Part shown: positions 29,533 to 39,807 of the stretch, piece after piece
Layout: the number at the start of each line of letters is the position of its first letter
Position numbering within the stretch: the stretch's first letter is position 1
Origin: Synechococcus sp. UW69
Lineage (GTDB): Bacteria > Cyanobacteriota > Cyanobacteriia > PCC-6307 > Cyanobiaceae
Assembly: GCF_900474185.1 (NCBI RefSeq)
Contig: NZ_UCNW01000008.1
Coordinates: forward strand, 647,026 to 711,025
DNA: 64,000 nt
Reading direction: 5' to 3'
Program-made: the position numbers and the translations under genes
Notes under the pieces: model-generated
Told to the model about the DNA's origin: nothing
What the model saw: only the letters and a program-made list of their open reading frames with translations
Database searches by the model: none

Positions 29533-31362
29533 TCAGAAACGCTCAGGACGCGGTTCCCGCCAGTCGGCATCGACCCCATCGGCCTTCAGGGTTTGTGCCC
29601 GTTGCTCAAGGCGACTGCGGTCCAGACGCCACACGTCGTAAATCCCAATGCGTCCCAGCCGCTCAGGTTGCAGGTCGCTCCAGTGATCACGTTGTGCCGT
29701 CCCGCGATCGATCAGCACCAGCACGGTGCTGGATGCACCTGGGCTGCCGAGGGGGTATCCCCGCCATCCCCGCCGCTGTTCATGGGCCAGGCGATCCGCA
29801 ATGTTGACCAGGGCGCCATCGGATTGCCCCTCATACAAGATCACCTGTCTTGTGTAGAAGTGCAGCGAAGGCTTCATGGCGCCAACCATGGCCATTGGTT
29901 CTCCGCTGCGCTGTTGCGACAGCATTAATGCTGCAGCGTCGCGGACCGGACGCTGACGCAGACGGTCTGCAAGTTCGGCAATCGGCACCAGAGCCGTGAG
30001 GTGAAAGCCCAGCAGGCAGGCCTGCATGGCCAGCAACGCCTGACCAGCGGAGCGTCGCTGCAGCAGCAGCAACGTCCCAAGAGTTGCTGCTGCACTGAAC
30101 CAGATGGCGGCATGCCCCAAAAGACCACTGGCCAACAGATCCACCGACAACGTCGGCATCTCTGGATCGTCGATCAGCGGAACCCAGAGCGATCCCAGCC
30201 AAAAGCCACCAGCCAGGACGGCGATCAGAGCCAGGCTGGTGCCCCAGGCCAGCCGTTGCCAACGCGATGAGCCCAGCGTGGCCTGGGCCACCAGGAGGGC
30301 CGCCGCAGGGGTGGCGGGCAACCAATAACTCGGCAATTTTGTGGCTGCTGTGGTGAACAGCAGCAGAACCGCCAACAGCCAACAGGCAGCGAATTGCTGC
30401 AATGAATCCTCCGGTGCAATCCGCGATCGAGGCACCCGCGCCAGCCCCAACAACAGGTATGGCGTGAAGGGCAGCGCAGCCACGAGCATTACCGGGCCGA
30501 AAAACCACCAAGGCTGGAGGTGATCATTCACCACGGACGTGAACCGTTGAAGATTGTGGTAGCCGAAAAAGCTGTCCCAGAAAGGCTGTCCTTCCACCAG
30601 CAGCTCTAGGACGTACCAGGGAAGACTGATCAGGGCCGTCAGCAGCAACCCAGGCAACGGTCGCAGCCTCTGCCAGGGTTGAACGAGATCCCGTCGCAAC
30701 GCTGCGAACATCAGCAGAGCGAGTCCTGAAAGCACAACAGCGACCGGCCCCTTGGCCAGAACCGCGAAACCGAGGATCACCCAAGCCGGCCACCACGCCA
30801 CCTCTTGAGGGGCGGCAAAACGACGCCACTGCAGCAACAGGCTGAGACCCAGCAGGCCACACAGCAGGGCATCACTCACCGCGGTGCGGCTCCAGACGAG
30901 CACCAGGGGCGAGAAGGCAAATGCCAGCGATGCAATCAGAGCTGTACAGCGGGGACGCGCATCACCGGGGAACGGCCAGCGCAGCAAGGTATCGGCGATG
31001 CCAAGCATCAGCCCGACCGTGGCCAAGGCGGAAGGAAGTCGTGCCGCCCAACTTCCGAGAGGATCCCAAACTTCACGTCCGGGGAGGGCGTAACCGAACC
31101 CCATCAGCCAGTACACCAGGGGCGGTTTATCGAAACGAGGCAAGCCGTTGACCCGAGGCGTCAGCCAGTCGCCGGTGTCGGCCATGGCCCGCCCCGCTGC
31201 GGCGAATAATGGCGGTGTTTCATCCACGACGCCGGTGGATCCCAGCCCCCAGAGCGTGATCACGAGTCCCAGGGCCAGAACAAACGCCAGAACCTGGTGT
31301 CGCTGTCGTCCTGAAACATTGACCGACAAGGAACTCTCAGCGCCTGGAGGTGATGCTGACAT
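29533..31362 (-). CDS. ArnT/PMT-family membrane glycosyltransferase
   Basis: 609 aa with about twelve spans. The N-terminal periplasmic loop has the family acidic residues (VVDETPPLFAAAGRAM, NGLPRFDKPPLVYWLMG). ArnT-like enzymes transfer sugars from polyprenyl phosphates to lipid A or proteins. A C-terminal periplasmic domain follows the last span (MKPSLHFYTRQVILYEG). The gene start overlaps the glycosyltransferase stop by 26 nt, so they share an mRNA. Confidence 0.85.
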   Translation of the reverse strand: MSASPPGAESSLSVNVSGRQRHQVLAFVLALGLVITLWGLGSTGVVDETPPLFAAAGRAMADTGDWLTPRVNGLPRFDKPPLVYWLMGFGYALPGREVWDPLGSWAARLPSALATVGLMLGIADTLLRWPFPGDARPRCTALIASLAFAFSPLVLVWSRTAVSDALLCGLLGLSLLLQWRRFAAPQEVAWWPAWVILGFAVLAKGPVAVVLSGLALLMFAALRRDLVQPWQRLRPLPGLLLTALISLPWYVLELLVEGQPFWDSFFGYHNLQRFTSVVNDHLQPWWFFGPVMLVAALPFTPYLLLGLARVPRSRIAPEDSLQQFAACWLLAVLLLFTTAATKLPSYWLPATPAAALLVAQATLGSSRWQRLAWGTSLALIAVLAGGFWLGSLWVPLIDDPEMPTLSVDLLASGLLGHAAIWFSAAATLGTLLLLQRRSAGQALLAMQACLLGFHLTALVPIAELADRLRQRPVRDAAALMLSQQRSGEPMAMVGAMKPSLHFYTRQVILYEGQSDGALVNIADRLAHEQRRGWRGYPLGSPGASSTVLVLIDRGTAQRDHWSDLQPERLGRIGIYDVWRLDRSRLEQRAQTLKADGVDADWREPRPERF

Positions 31363-32446
31363 CCGCCATCAGTCCTGTTCGAATCCAGGCTTCAACACGC
31401 TGGCTAAAGACCTCGCAGGAGGCATGGGCCTCAGCCCAGCTGCGGCAGGCGGAGCGCTCAATTCTTCCGACATGTCGCAAGGCCTCCGTAAGAGCGTCAA
31501 CATCGTCGGGAGGAACCAGCCAGCCCGTGCGGCCTGAACAGATCAGTTCCCCCGGTCCGCCGCGGTCATAGGCGACAACCGGAACACCACAGGCCAGGGC
31601 CTCCACCACAACATTGCCGTAGGCCTCATTCCATTTCGGTGTGTTGACCAGAGCGCGGCAGCGCCCCAACTCCTGCTGAAGCTCTGTGGTAGATCGAAAA
31701 CCGCGCCAATCGATCGTGCCTTCAGGAACACTCGCTTGCACCTGCCGGGCGTAGACCTCATCCTCTCGCAACCCCCAAACAAGAAGCTGTTCTCCCAGGG
31801 CAGCGGCCGCAGCAGCCGCATCCTCCAGCCCCTTTTCCGGAGCGATGCGCCCCGCCCAGCCCAGGGGGCCATTCGTCTGCGTCTGAAAGGTGTAGTTGGC
31901 CAAGTCAAATCCGTTGCCCACAACATTGGCGGGAGCTGGCAGCTGAAAATCAGCGGCCTGGCGTTGCGTATGGAAAGCGAGGCGGTGCGGGTCCCAGTCG
32001 GCGACGGCTTCGATCACATCGCGCATCACCGCAGCCACATCCCCCATGCTGATGAGATGAAAGAGCTTGGCGCTGACCCGTTGCGTCAGCCAGATCGGCA
32101 GCCAGTCGTAGCCACCGTTGATCACGGCATCGGCTGATTGACCTGCATCGAGGGCGGTCTCCCAAAGAGCAGGCAAAAGACCGTTGCGGGGAATCTCGAC
32201 CGGTGCAAGCTCTGCGACGTGCTGCCAGCTCGGCTGATTCACACCCTCCACCTCCAGCAACTCAACACCGCTGCAATCGTCGGGAAGTGTTGAGCCTTTG
32301 GCGGCCACAACGGTAAGCCTGTGACCACGCCTTACTAGCCCCTGAACCAGCGATCGCAGGGTGAGCTCCACACCACCTCCCTCGCCACTGCCGAGGGCCC
32401 CGATAGGCGTGTTGACAACGACGAGATGGAGCGGAGCAGCCGTCAT
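31337..32446 (-). CDS. glycosyltransferase, family 4 (GT-B)
   Basis: 369 aa from the ATG at 32446, overlapping the EamA gene by 4 nt. N-terminal nucleotide-fold (VNTPIGALGSGEGGGVELTLRSLVQGL); C-terminal donor-binding domain with WAGRIAPEKGLEDA, RALVNTPKWNEAYGNVVVEALACGVPVVAYDRGG (the E-x7-E motif) and GRTGWLVPPDD. A cytoplasmic sugar transferase, possibly for surface glycans together with the ArnT-like neighbour. Confidence 0.88.
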   Translation of the reverse strand: MTAAPLHLVVVNTPIGALGSGEGGGVELTLRSLVQGLVRRGHRLTVVAAKGSTLPDDCSGVELLEVEGVNQPSWQHVAELAPVEIPRNGLLPALWETALDAGQSADAVINGGYDWLPIWLTQRVSAKLFHLISMGDVAAVMRDVIEAVADWDPHRLAFHTQRQAADFQLPAPANVVGNGFDLANYTFQTQTNGPLGWAGRIAPEKGLEDAAAAAAALGEQLLVWGLREDEVYARQVQASVPEGTIDWRGFRSTTELQQELGRCRALVNTPKWNEAYGNVVVEALACGVPVVAYDRGGPGELICSGRTGWLVPPDDVDALTEALRHVGRIERSACRSWAEAHASCEVFSQRVEAWIRTGLMADVSITSRR

Positions 32447-33384
32447 GAAGAGGCGTCCGTGATCGACAGCGGCTCCCAGATTCTTCGCCTTTGACTCACG
32501 AAGATCACCGACGCCAGCACCATCACAACACCAATCCACTGGAGCAGATCAAGGCGCTCGCCCAGCAACCAACCTCCGGTAGCCAGCGCGAAAACCGGTG
32601 TCAGGAATCCCAGGCTGCTGAAACTGGTGAGATCGCGTTGATTGGCGAACCAGAAGAACAGCCCATAGGCCAAAGCGCTTCCGAGAAGGCTCGCGTAGCC
32701 CATACGCGTCCAGTCTGTTGCCGTCCAGGCCAGACCAGCATCAGTTCGCTGCAGGGCATGGACCAAAAGCAGAGGAAGTCCCCCCAGCAACATGTGCCAT
32801 GCCGTCACGGTGACCGGATCGCTGTGGCGTGAGGCAAAGCGAATCAACACCGTTCCAGCGGCCATGGCGACGGCCGCCAGCAACATCCAGCCCTCGCCGG
32901 GCTGAAACAGCTGCTGCACCAATGGCGGGTCAGCCAGCAGCCACCAGTGACCCAGCAGCTCAGCGGGCAAACCGATGCAGACGATGCCTGCCAGACCAAT
33001 GGCCAGCCCCATCCAGCCGATGGGATTGATCGACTCCGTGAACAGAACGCGAGCCATCAAGGCCACCAGCAGAGGCTGGCAATCAATCAAGACAGAACCG
33101 AGACCCGCACCAGTCCCCTCCAACCCCCGCGCCAAAAGCCCTTGAAACAAGGTGGCATCCACCAAGGTGAACAGGACGAACCAAACCATGTCGCGCGAAT
33201 CGATCGTCAGGCCACGACCGGTGCACTGCCCCCAGAGCAGAAGGGCCAAACCTGCTGGGACCAGTCGCAAGCCAGCGACAAGCCATGGGCCAGCGCTATC
33301 GAGCAAAGGAGCCATGGCAGTCATGGCGGTTCCCCAGAGCGCAAAGGGCAGCACCATCAGAAACCAGAGTCGCAGTGACGGCAT
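32443..33384 (-). CDS. EamA-family (DMT) transporter
   Basis: 313 aa with ten predicted spans in two EamA halves (about residues 5-140 and 165-300). Characteristic boundaries: ALWGTAMTAMAPLLDSAG, GSVLIDCQPLLVALMA and LGSALAYGLFFWFANQRDLTSFSSLGFLTPVFALATG. Drug/metabolite exporter; substrate unknown. Divergent from sppA. Confidence 0.87.
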   Translation of the reverse strand: MPSLRLWFLMVLPFALWGTAMTAMAPLLDSAGPWLVAGLRLVPAGLALLLWGQCTGRGLTIDSRDMVWFVLFTLVDATLFQGLLARGLEGTGAGLGSVLIDCQPLLVALMARVLFTESINPIGWMGLAIGLAGIVCIGLPAELLGHWWLLADPPLVQQLFQPGEGWMLLAAVAMAAGTVLIRFASRHSDPVTVTAWHMLLGGLPLLLVHALQRTDAGLAWTATDWTRMGYASLLGSALAYGLFFWFANQRDLTSFSSLGFLTPVFALATGGWLLGERLDLLQWIGVVMVLASVIFVSQRRRIWEPLSITDASS

Positions 33385-33428
33385 GAATGGGCGCTTGGGT
33401 GCTCTTTTTAAGATCTGGAGTGATGCAG

Positions 33429-34250
33429 ATGCGCAACATGTTCTGGCCCTGGCGGCGCAAATCCCGACGACGAATGGCTCGCATCGTTGTTGACGGCCCC
33501 ATTACGGGTGCCACCCGGCAGCGGGTGTTGAAAGCTCTGCGGGAGGTGAAGCAGAGGGAATTTCCAGCCTTGCTGCTGCGAATTGACAGCCCAGGCGGCA
33601 CGGTTGGAGACAGCCAGGAAATTCATGCGGCCCTCCTCCGGCTCAGAGAACAGGGCTGTCGCGTGGTGGCCAGCTTTGGCAACATCTCCGCCTCCGGTGG
33701 TGTCTACATCGGCGTCGCAGCGGAGAAGATCGTTGCCAATCCAGGCACGATCACCGGTTCAATCGGTGTGATCCTGCGGGGAAACGACCTCTCCAAGGTG
33801 TTCGAACGGATTGGAATTCGCTTCGACACAGTGAAGAGTGGTCCGTTCAAGGACATCCTTTCCCCTGATCGCCCGCTCAGCGATGCGGAACGCGCTCTGC
33901 TTCAGGAACTCATCGACAGCAGTTATGGCCAATTTGTGGGCGTTGTGGCGAAGGGGCGAAACCTTGAGGTGGAGACGGTGAAGCGTTTCGCCGATGGACG
34001 GGTGTTCAGCGGTGAACAGGCGCAGGCCCTGGGATTGGTTGATGAACTCGGGGACGAAGACCATGCCCGGCGCCTCGCGGCGAAGCTGGCAGAGCTCGAC
34101 GAGGACGACATCCGTCCCGTCACCCTGGGCAAACAACGCCGAAAACTAAGCGGTCTGCTGCCGGGATCCCAGCTCTTGCATCAACTTCAGCAGCGCCTGT
34201 CGCTCGAGTTGATGGGAAGCGGTCAGGTGCTCTGGCTTTACCGCCCATGA
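33429..34250 (+). CDS. sppA: signal peptide peptidase SppA (S49 protease)
   Basis: A membrane-associated serine protease. The start at 33429 (MRNMFWPWRRKS) is chosen because a GGAG lies 8 nt upstream (33417-33420); ATGs at 33387 and 33423 are in frame. 273 aa with an N-terminal basic/hydrophobic region, IDSPGGTVGDSQEI, the catalytic Ser in GNISASGGVYIGVAA and ITGSIGVI; the Lys of the dyad lies in the FDTVKSGPFKDI block. Short, single-domain form. It overlaps aroH by 4 nt. Confidence 0.9.
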   Translation: MRNMFWPWRRKSRRRMARIVVDGPITGATRQRVLKALREVKQREFPALLLRIDSPGGTVGDSQEIHAALLRLREQGCRVVASFGNISASGGVYIGVAAEKIVANPGTITGSIGVILRGNDLSKVFERIGIRFDTVKSGPFKDILSPDRPLSDAERALLQELIDSSYGQFVGVVAKGRNLEVETVKRFADGRVFSGEQAQALGLVDELGDEDHARRLAAKLAELDEDDIRPVTLGKQRRKLSGLLPGSQLLHQLQQRLSLELMGSGQVLWLYRP

Positions 34251-34630
34251 CCAGCTCTCCCCTCGTTCTGAGAGGCCTGCGTGGGGCCACCACCTGCACG
34301 GAGAACAGCACGGACGCCATCAAAGCCGCTGTGAGCGCGTTGATGGACGCCCTGGTGGATCGCAATGGGCTAACCCCAGACCAGTTGGTGTCAGTGACCT
34401 TCTCGGTTACGGCCGACCTGGACGCCTGCTTCCCAGCCGCCATCGCCCGGCGACGCCCCGGCTGGGACACGGTGGCCTTGCTCGACTGCCAACAAATGGC
34501 CGTCCAAGGAGATCTCCCTCGCTGCATCCGTGTTCTGGCCCACGCCTGGATCCCTCAGGACCAGACACCCATGCACCCCTATCAAGGCGACGCACAGCGG
34601 CTACGACCAGATAGATCTGGTCACAACTGA
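34247..34630 (+). CDS. aroH: chorismate mutase, AroH type
   Basis: Converts chorismate to prephenate for Phe and Tyr. 127 aa with the trimeric AroH pattern: VLRGLRGATTCTENS (Arg of the active site), VTFSVTADLDACFPA, WDTVALLDCQQM and the C-terminal RVLAHAW. Translationally coupled to sppA by ATGA. Confidence 0.92.
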   Translation: MTSSPLVLRGLRGATTCTENSTDAIKAAVSALMDALVDRNGLTPDQLVSVTFSVTADLDACFPAAIARRRPGWDTVALLDCQQMAVQGDLPRCIRVLAHAWIPQDQTPMHPYQGDAQRLRPDRSGHN

Positions 34631-34706
34631 CAGATCACCCTCCGGCCCCTGAATTCACCGCCCAGCGATTGGACTCAGGAGAATCCCATTTAACGAGACG
34701 TTTCCT

Positions 34707-35282
34707 ATGGCCCGTTCCACTACAAGACGTTTGCTCGCTGGAGCCGGCACTGCAGCGGCCCTGCTGATTGGCTCAACTCTGACCGGCATTTCAGAGCAGA
34801 CCGCGAGCGCACAGGGCACTCCTGGCCTGATGGAATTCCGCTGGGACACGGACCGCGACTACCGCAAGCTGTACTACTACCAGACCTCCAACATCGAGAG
34901 CGACCGCTCTGAATGGTTTCTGACCTTGCGTGAAAAGGACCGCAAGACAGCGATCCTCAAACTCACCGTCACCGTGCCGGACTACTTCGACTCCAAGCTG
35001 AAACCCCACCGCATGCGCCTGTGCCGTACCACCGTTGGCGGCATGATGAGCCGGAGCAAGTGCCTCGAAGAGATCCCAGCCGTCATCCAGGTCAACGAAG
35101 ACCAGACAGCGATTGAAGTCTTCCCCGACACACCGCTGCCTTCAGACGGCGACTACTCGCTTTCCATCAAGTTGTTCAATCCCCAGGGGAAGCGCATGTA
35201 TCAGTTCAACGCCCTGGTGCAGGCTCCCGGAGATGTGCCGATGTCCGGCTACCGCGGCAGCTGGCTGATTGATGTGGACTGA
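34707..35282 (+). CDS. DUF2808 secreted protein
   Basis: 191 aa. Signal peptide about residues 1-33 (RRLLAGAGTAAALLIGSTLTG, cleavage near ASA-QGTP). The mature domain is beta-rich with the DUF2808 pattern (DYFDSKLKPHRMRLCRT; IQVNEDQTAIEVFPDTPLPSDGDYSL; FNPQGKRMYQF). Common in cyanobacteria; envelope or periplasmic location inferred. Stands alone with about 75 bp upstream. Confidence 0.8.
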   Translation: MARSTTRRLLAGAGTAAALLIGSTLTGISEQTASAQGTPGLMEFRWDTDRDYRKLYYYQTSNIESDRSEWFLTLREKDRKTAILKLTVTVPDYFDSKLKPHRMRLCRTTVGGMMSRSKCLEEIPAVIQVNEDQTAIEVFPDTPLPSDGDYSLSIKLFNPQGKRMYQFNALVQAPGDVPMSGYRGSWLIDVD

Positions 35283-35328
35283 CTGATAAAATCCCAGATT
35301 CAGATCGGCCGGTAGCCAGGAGACGTCC

Positions 35329-35466
35329 ATGACTAAGCGCACCCTCGGAGGAACAAGCCGCAAGAGGAAGCGCGTCTCGGGTTTCCGTGTACGCATGCGC
35401 TCCCACACCGGCCGTCGCGTGATCCGTACACGTCGCAAACGCGGCCGCGCTCGTCTCGCAGCCTGA
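35329..35466 (+). CDS. rpmH: 50S ribosomal protein L34
   Basis: 45 aa, too short for ordinary ORF filters. It reads [20 protein letters not shown] and ends [10 protein letters not shown], the bacterial L34 pattern. An AGGAG-like purine run (35318-35322) sits upstream. It heads the operon rpmH-rnpA-PH-yidC-DUF177-AAA. Confidence 0.96.
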   Translation: MTKRTLGGTSRKRKRVSGFRVRMRSHTGRRVIRTRRKRGRARLAA

Positions 35467-35527
35467 TCTTTGGGGATGAATCCAGGGGGTTCATCCCGTC
35501 TTCGAGCCCACTCAACAGGATTGGTTG

Positions 35528-35914
35528 ATGGTCCTTCCCGCCTCCATGCGATTGCGCGGGCATCGATGCTTCAACCGCTTGCACCGATCCTCAAAGCGCC
35601 AACACGGAACCTTGATGGTTCTGCGCGTTGCCGCAGGAGACTCCAATCTGCTTCGTCGAGAGCTGCGGGGCATCCAGGATCAGTCCTGCCGCTGCGCTCT
35701 GGTGATCAGCAGCAAGGTGAGCAAGCGCGCCGTCAAGCGAAACCGTCTCAGGCGACTTCTGCACACGCACCTGCGTCGACGTTTCGAACGACGTAGCGAT
35801 CTGGCAGGGCGCTGGCTTTTGATCAGCCTTCGTCCGGAAGCCGCGGAAGCCGAACCCACACAGTTGCTCGAAGAATGCGACAGTCTTCTGAGAAGCGCCG
35901 GACTGGATCCATGA
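35528..35914 (+). CDS. rnpA: ribonuclease P protein component RnpA
   Basis: The protein subunit of RNase P, which trims tRNA 5' ends. 128 aa from the ATG at 35528. The RNR-type signature is visible as SKVSKRAVKRNRLRRLLHTHLRR, and the N-terminal MVLPASMRLRGHRCFNRLHR is typical. Overlaps the PH-domain gene by 4 nt. Confidence 0.93.
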   Translation: MVLPASMRLRGHRCFNRLHRSSKRQHGTLMVLRVAAGDSNLLRRELRGIQDQSCRCALVISSKVSKRAVKRNRLRRLLHTHLRRRFERRSDLAGRWLLISLRPEAAEAEPTQLLEECDSLLRSAGLDP

Positions 35915-36318
35915 CCAGCATTCAGGAAGATGTCCACTACGACGGTGGACCAGCCCGCGGAGACCTGATCTTCAACATTCTGCTCGGCTTCACGCTGATC
36001 GGTCTTCCCTTCACCATCGGCGCCGTTGTGCGTGCCCTGTGGCTGCGCTTCCGCATCACCAGTCGCCGGATCTCGGTGACGGGCGGCTGGATGGGAAAAG
36101 ACAAAACCCAAGTGGTTTATTCCCAGATCACCGAGGTCCGCACCGTTCCCAGAGGCTTTGGCGCCTGGGGAGACATGGTGTTGGTTCTCCAGGATGGCGC
36201 CAGGCTCGAAATGCGCTCGATGCCTCGTTTCCGGGAGGTGGAGGCCTACATCCTCGAGCGAATCAGCAGCCGGGCTGCAAATGCCCAGCAGAAATCGACT
36301 GAAGGTTTCGCCGCCTGA
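35911..36318 (+). CDS. PH-domain (bPH2/YdbT-type) membrane protein
   Basis: 135 aa. Two adjacent hydrophobic stretches (about residues 18-42) followed by a soluble bacterial PH-like domain ([36 protein letters not shown]...). Conserved between rnpA and yidC in cyanobacteria, which suggests a link to membrane insertion or tRNA processing, but the function is unproven. Confidence 0.8.
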   Translation: MTSIQEDVHYDGGPARGDLIFNILLGFTLIGLPFTIGAVVRALWLRFRITSRRISVTGGWMGKDKTQVVYSQITEVRTVPRGFGAWGDMVLVLQDGARLEMRSMPRFREVEAYILERISSRAANAQQKSTEGFAA

Positions 36319-36374
36319 GTGCAGCTGTTCATGCACACTGGCCTCACAACGTCCCGCCCCCCCGTTTCTTCAAC

Positions 36375-37505
36375 GTGATCGGATACATCTCCGACAACCT
36401 GCTGATTCCAATCCTGGACTTCTTCTACGGATTGGTGCCCAGCTATGGCTTGGCCATCGTCGCCCTCACTCTCGTCATTCGGATCGCGCTCTATCCCCTG
36501 AGCGCAGGATCGATTCGCAGCGCCCGGCGCATGCGTATCGCTCAGCCCGTGATTCAGAAACGACAGGCTGAAATCAAGAGCCGGTTTGCCAACAACCCTC
36601 AGAAGCAGCAAGAGGAACTGGGCAATGTGATGAAGGAGTTCGGCAGCCCCCTGGCGGGATGTCTGCCGCTGTTGGTGCAGATGCCGATCCTGTTCGCTTT
36701 GTTTGCAACGCTGCGGGGTTCGCCGTTCGCGGACGTCCCGTACACCTTGAACATGAAGGTGATGCCGGCGGACCAGATCGCTGCGGTTGAACCCAAGCCG
36801 TTCAACAGCGCCAGCCATTCGATCTTCATTAGCGAAACCGACCACGTTCCGGTGATTGCCAGCCTGCCCCGGGGCACAAAAATCGGCGTTGGCGACAGTG
36901 CCATGGTGAACCTTCACACGAAGGATGGTCGAGCCTTCAGTGACGTTCTCACCGGCGTTGAAAACTCTGGACGCTTCGCCCCGAGGTGGGAAGTGACCAA
37001 GGGTGATGACATCGTGAGCGTCAGCGATGACGGCACGATCAAGGCAATCGCCGCCGGCGATGCCACCGTTGAAGCGAAGATTCCAGGCCTGGCAGCCCGC
37101 AGCGGCTTCCTGTTCATCAAAGCCCTGGGCCAGGTCGGCTTCTATGCCGATGGTGCGATCAATTGGGATATCGCCATTCTTGTTGCCGGCTTCGGCATCA
37201 CCTTGTTCATCTCCCAACTGCTGTCGGGCATGGGGATGCCTGCCAACCCCCAGCAGTCCACAGCAAACAAAATCACCCCGGTGATGATCACGGGAATGTT
37301 CTTGTTCTTCCCCCTACCGGCCGGCGTTCTGCTCTACATGCTGATTGCCAACGTGTTCCAGGCACTGCAGACCTTCATCCTCAGCAAAGAGGCACTGCCC
37401 GACAACCTCCAGAAAATCCTGGACCAACAAATGGCTCAGAAAACGGTGACGGTTTCGGCCACTTCAGGCGGTTCACGGCTGCCGTTTGAACCGAAGGGCA
37501 AGTGA
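36375..37505 (+). CDS. yidC: membrane protein insertase YidC/Oxa1
   Basis: 376 aa from GTG. The core insertase is present: conserved Arg36 in the first core span ([10 protein letters not shown]), the cytoplasmic coiled hairpin (about residues 50-90), [20 protein letters not shown] span, and C-terminal spans ([28 protein letters not shown]). Between core spans 2 and 3 lies an extra extracytoplasmic domain of about 130 residues (125-258) including a Big2-like stretch ([19 protein letters not shown]). It inserts thylakoid and plasma membrane proteins. Confidence 0.93.
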   Translation: MIGYISDNLLIPILDFFYGLVPSYGLAIVALTLVIRIALYPLSAGSIRSARRMRIAQPVIQKRQAEIKSRFANNPQKQQEELGNVMKEFGSPLAGCLPLLVQMPILFALFATLRGSPFADVPYTLNMKVMPADQIAAVEPKPFNSASHSIFISETDHVPVIASLPRGTKIGVGDSAMVNLHTKDGRAFSDVLTGVENSGRFAPRWEVTKGDDIVSVSDDGTIKAIAAGDATVEAKIPGLAARSGFLFIKALGQVGFYADGAINWDIAILVAGFGITLFISQLLSGMGMPANPQQSTANKITPVMITGMFLFFPLPAGVLLYMLIANVFQALQTFILSKEALPDNLQKILDQQMAQKTVTVSATSGGSRLPFEPKGK

Positions 37506-38038
37506 TCGAGGCACTGGAGCCTGTTCCCCTCCAGGAGCTCCGGGCCTTGGGCACACCGAAGGTCTGGGAGGTTGAGGGAGAGCTCGATCAGCTCCCCTCT
37601 CTCACACCAGTGCGAGGCCATGTCTCTGCAGAGCACCGCGGCAACGTCTTGGTGGTTCAGGGGAAACTCAGCACGATCGTGACCCTCTGTTGTGATCGCT
37701 GTCTGAACCAGTTCAATCAAAACCTCAGCTGCGCCCCCTCTGAATTGATCTGGCTGGGCGCAGCCCCACCAACGGCCGACCAGCTAGAGCATTCTGGAGA
37801 GGTCGCCGAGATGGAAGGTCTGGTGGATGTTCTCGATCCACGCGGCGAATTCGATCCCCAGCAATGGGCGTTCGAGCAGCTCAATCTGATGCTGCCCGTC
37901 GTGAATCACTGCGGTGATCACTGTCCAGGACCACCTGGCTTAAACCTGAAGCCCGTGACCTCAGACTCCACATCGAAGGAGGTTGATCCGCGCTGGCAGG
38001 CCCTTGAACAGCTCCAACAGCGGCTGGAGCAGCAATGA
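37502..38038 (+). CDS. DUF177/YceD family protein
   Basis: 178 aa from GTG, overlapping yidC by 4 nt. It has the DUF177 cysteines ([20 protein letters not shown]) and the acidic [20 protein letters not shown] block. Family members in bacteria and plants are linked to 23S rRNA accumulation. The C-terminus is Gln-rich. Confidence 0.8.
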   Translation: MIEALEPVPLQELRALGTPKVWEVEGELDQLPSLTPVRGHVSAEHRGNVLVVQGKLSTIVTLCCDRCLNQFNQNLSCAPSELIWLGAAPPTADQLEHSGEVAEMEGLVDVLDPRGEFDPQQWAFEQLNLMLPVVNHCGDHCPGPPGLNLKPVTSDSTSKEVDPRWQALEQLQQRLEQQ

Positions 38039-39525
38039 GCAGTGCAGCCTGGGGACACCAGATCGACCTTCTGGTCCGTGCACGCACGCCACTGATCTGG
38101 GTCCGCAGCAACGAGGAAGCACGGGTTGAAAGCCTTTTGGGAGAAGCCGCTCAGCGACTTGCACGCCAGCTGGTCTGCTGGAATTTCATTGATGGCATCA
38201 GCGGGCCGGTGAATGCCGATGGCCAGGGAAGTCGTCAACCGATGGCCATGCTGCAGTGGCTCCAGCAACGGGATGTGGGCAGTCCGACCCTGCTGCTCGC
38301 CAAGGATTTTCATCGCTTTTGCGATGACCCTGGCGTCGCCCGGATGCTGCGCAATCTCGAAGGATCGCTACGCACAACACCACACACTCTGGTGCTGTGT
38401 TGTGGGCAATGGACACCCCCAGGCGATCTCGAAGAAAGCCTCACCCTTCTGGATCTCCCCCTTCCCGACAACGACGACCTGCGCCGACTGATCAGCAGCA
38501 TCAGCACCAGCAGCGGCAGTCCCCTCCCAGCTCATGTGTTGGATGAACTGGCGCAGGCCTGCAGTGGGCTCAGTGAGATGCGGGTTCGCCAGGTCGCTGC
38601 CCGCTCCCTGGCCCGCCGCGGCCAGCTGGGGCCGGACGATCTTCAAGACGTGCTCGAGGAAAAACGCCAGACCATTGCCCGCAGTGAGGTGCTGGAGTTC
38701 TGCCGCAGCGACGCGGGCACGGAAGCCATTGGTGGCCTCGAGGGTCTCAAAACCTGGCTGCAACAACGGCACAGGGCATTCTCGGAAGATGCGCGGCGCT
38801 TCGGACTGCCTCTCCCCCGTGGGGTGCTGCTTGTTGGCCCCCAGGGAACAGGGAAGTCACTCACCGCCAAGGCGATCGCCTGCAGTTGGTCCATGCCCCT
38901 GCTTCGTCTGGATGTGGGGCGTCTGTTCGCAGGTCTGGTGGGGGCCAGCGAGGCACGCACCCGCGAAATGATCCAACGCGCTGAAGCGATGGCGCCCTGC
39001 GTGCTCTGGATCGATGAAATCGACAAGGGCTTCGGGGGAGATGGCCGCAGCGATGGCGGCACAACCCAGCGGGTTCTGGCCAACGTGCTCACCTGGATGG
39101 CGGAAAAACAGTCACCGGTGTTCGTCGTCGCCACGGCCAACGGCGTCGAGAAACTTCCACCAGAGCTGCTGCGCAAGGGGCGTTTCGATGAGATTTTTAT
39201 GCTTGATCTGCCCAGCAGCGCTGAACGCAACAGCATCCTTCAGCTGCATCTGGAACAGAGACGACCTGGGCTGAAGCTTCCCCTAGCGACCGTGGTGAGC
39301 CGTAGTGATGGGTTCTCTGGAGCCGAGCTGGAGCAAACCGTGATCGAGGCGATGCACCTGGCCTTTGCCGACAACCGTGAATTGACGGAACCGGATCTGA
39401 TTGGTGCCGCCTCCCAGCTGATCCCTCTCTCACGCACAGCCAGCGAACAGCTGGAGAAGCTGAAACAGTGGGCGGCCGGCGGCCGCGCTCGCCCCGCTTC
39501 TGTTGCTGCAGGTAACGAAGCCTGA
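38035..39525 (+). CDS. AAA ATPase, Ycf46-like
   Basis: 496 aa. The N-terminal half is a degenerate ATPase-like region (about 1-230). The C-terminal AAA module has Walker A GPQGTGKS, Walker [14 protein letters not shown], sensor 1 VVATANG and arginine finger RKGRFDEIF. It resembles the Ycf46 group found in cyanobacteria and red-algal plastids, implicated in CO2 use and stress by published work on homologues. It overlaps the DUF177 gene by 4 nt. Confidence 0.85.
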   Translation: MSSAAWGHQIDLLVRARTPLIWVRSNEEARVESLLGEAAQRLARQLVCWNFIDGISGPVNADGQGSRQPMAMLQWLQQRDVGSPTLLLAKDFHRFCDDPGVARMLRNLEGSLRTTPHTLVLCCGQWTPPGDLEESLTLLDLPLPDNDDLRRLISSISTSSGSPLPAHVLDELAQACSGLSEMRVRQVAARSLARRGQLGPDDLQDVLEEKRQTIARSEVLEFCRSDAGTEAIGGLEGLKTWLQQRHRAFSEDARRFGLPLPRGVLLVGPQGTGKSLTAKAIACSWSMPLLRLDVGRLFAGLVGASEARTREMIQRAEAMAPCVLWIDEIDKGFGGDGRSDGGTTQRVLANVLTWMAEKQSPVFVVATANGVEKLPPELLRKGRFDEIFMLDLPSSAERNSILQLHLEQRRPGLKLPLATVVSRSDGFSGAELEQTVIEAMHLAFADNRELTEPDLIGAASQLIPLSRTASEQLEKLKQWAAGGRARPASVAAGNEA

Positions 39526-39603
39526 CGCGGCGTAACGAACGTGGCGCTGGATCAAGGCGACAGCCAGCGCTCTCCCTACGGTCCAACAAATTGCCTAACC
39601 CCT

Positions 39604-39765
39604 GTGGAGCGCCACAACGACATCGCCACCCAGCTGTGTGTGGCCTGCCTCGGCGCTGGTGTGATCACCACCATGGCCGTTGCCCAGGGTCAGAGCCCCC
39701 TTACCGCCCTTGGCATCACCCTGTTTTCAGGCATCGCAGCGGTGATGGTTGGCCAGGTCCTCTGA
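39604..39765 (+). CDS. small membrane protein (53 aa)
   Basis: A frame open from 39541; the GTG at 39604 removes a polar lead and gives VERHNDIATQLCVACLGAGV... with two hydrophobic segments (about residues 9-28 and 35-52) and one loop. Not recognised, but the composition is that of a real small membrane protein between the AAA and serS genes. Confidence 0.6.
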   Translation: MERHNDIATQLCVACLGAGVITTMAVAQGQSPLTALGITLFSGIAAVMVGQVL

Positions 39766-39807
39766 AACGGCCTGCCATAGGCTGCCGGCGCTGACCCCCC
39801 TGAAACC

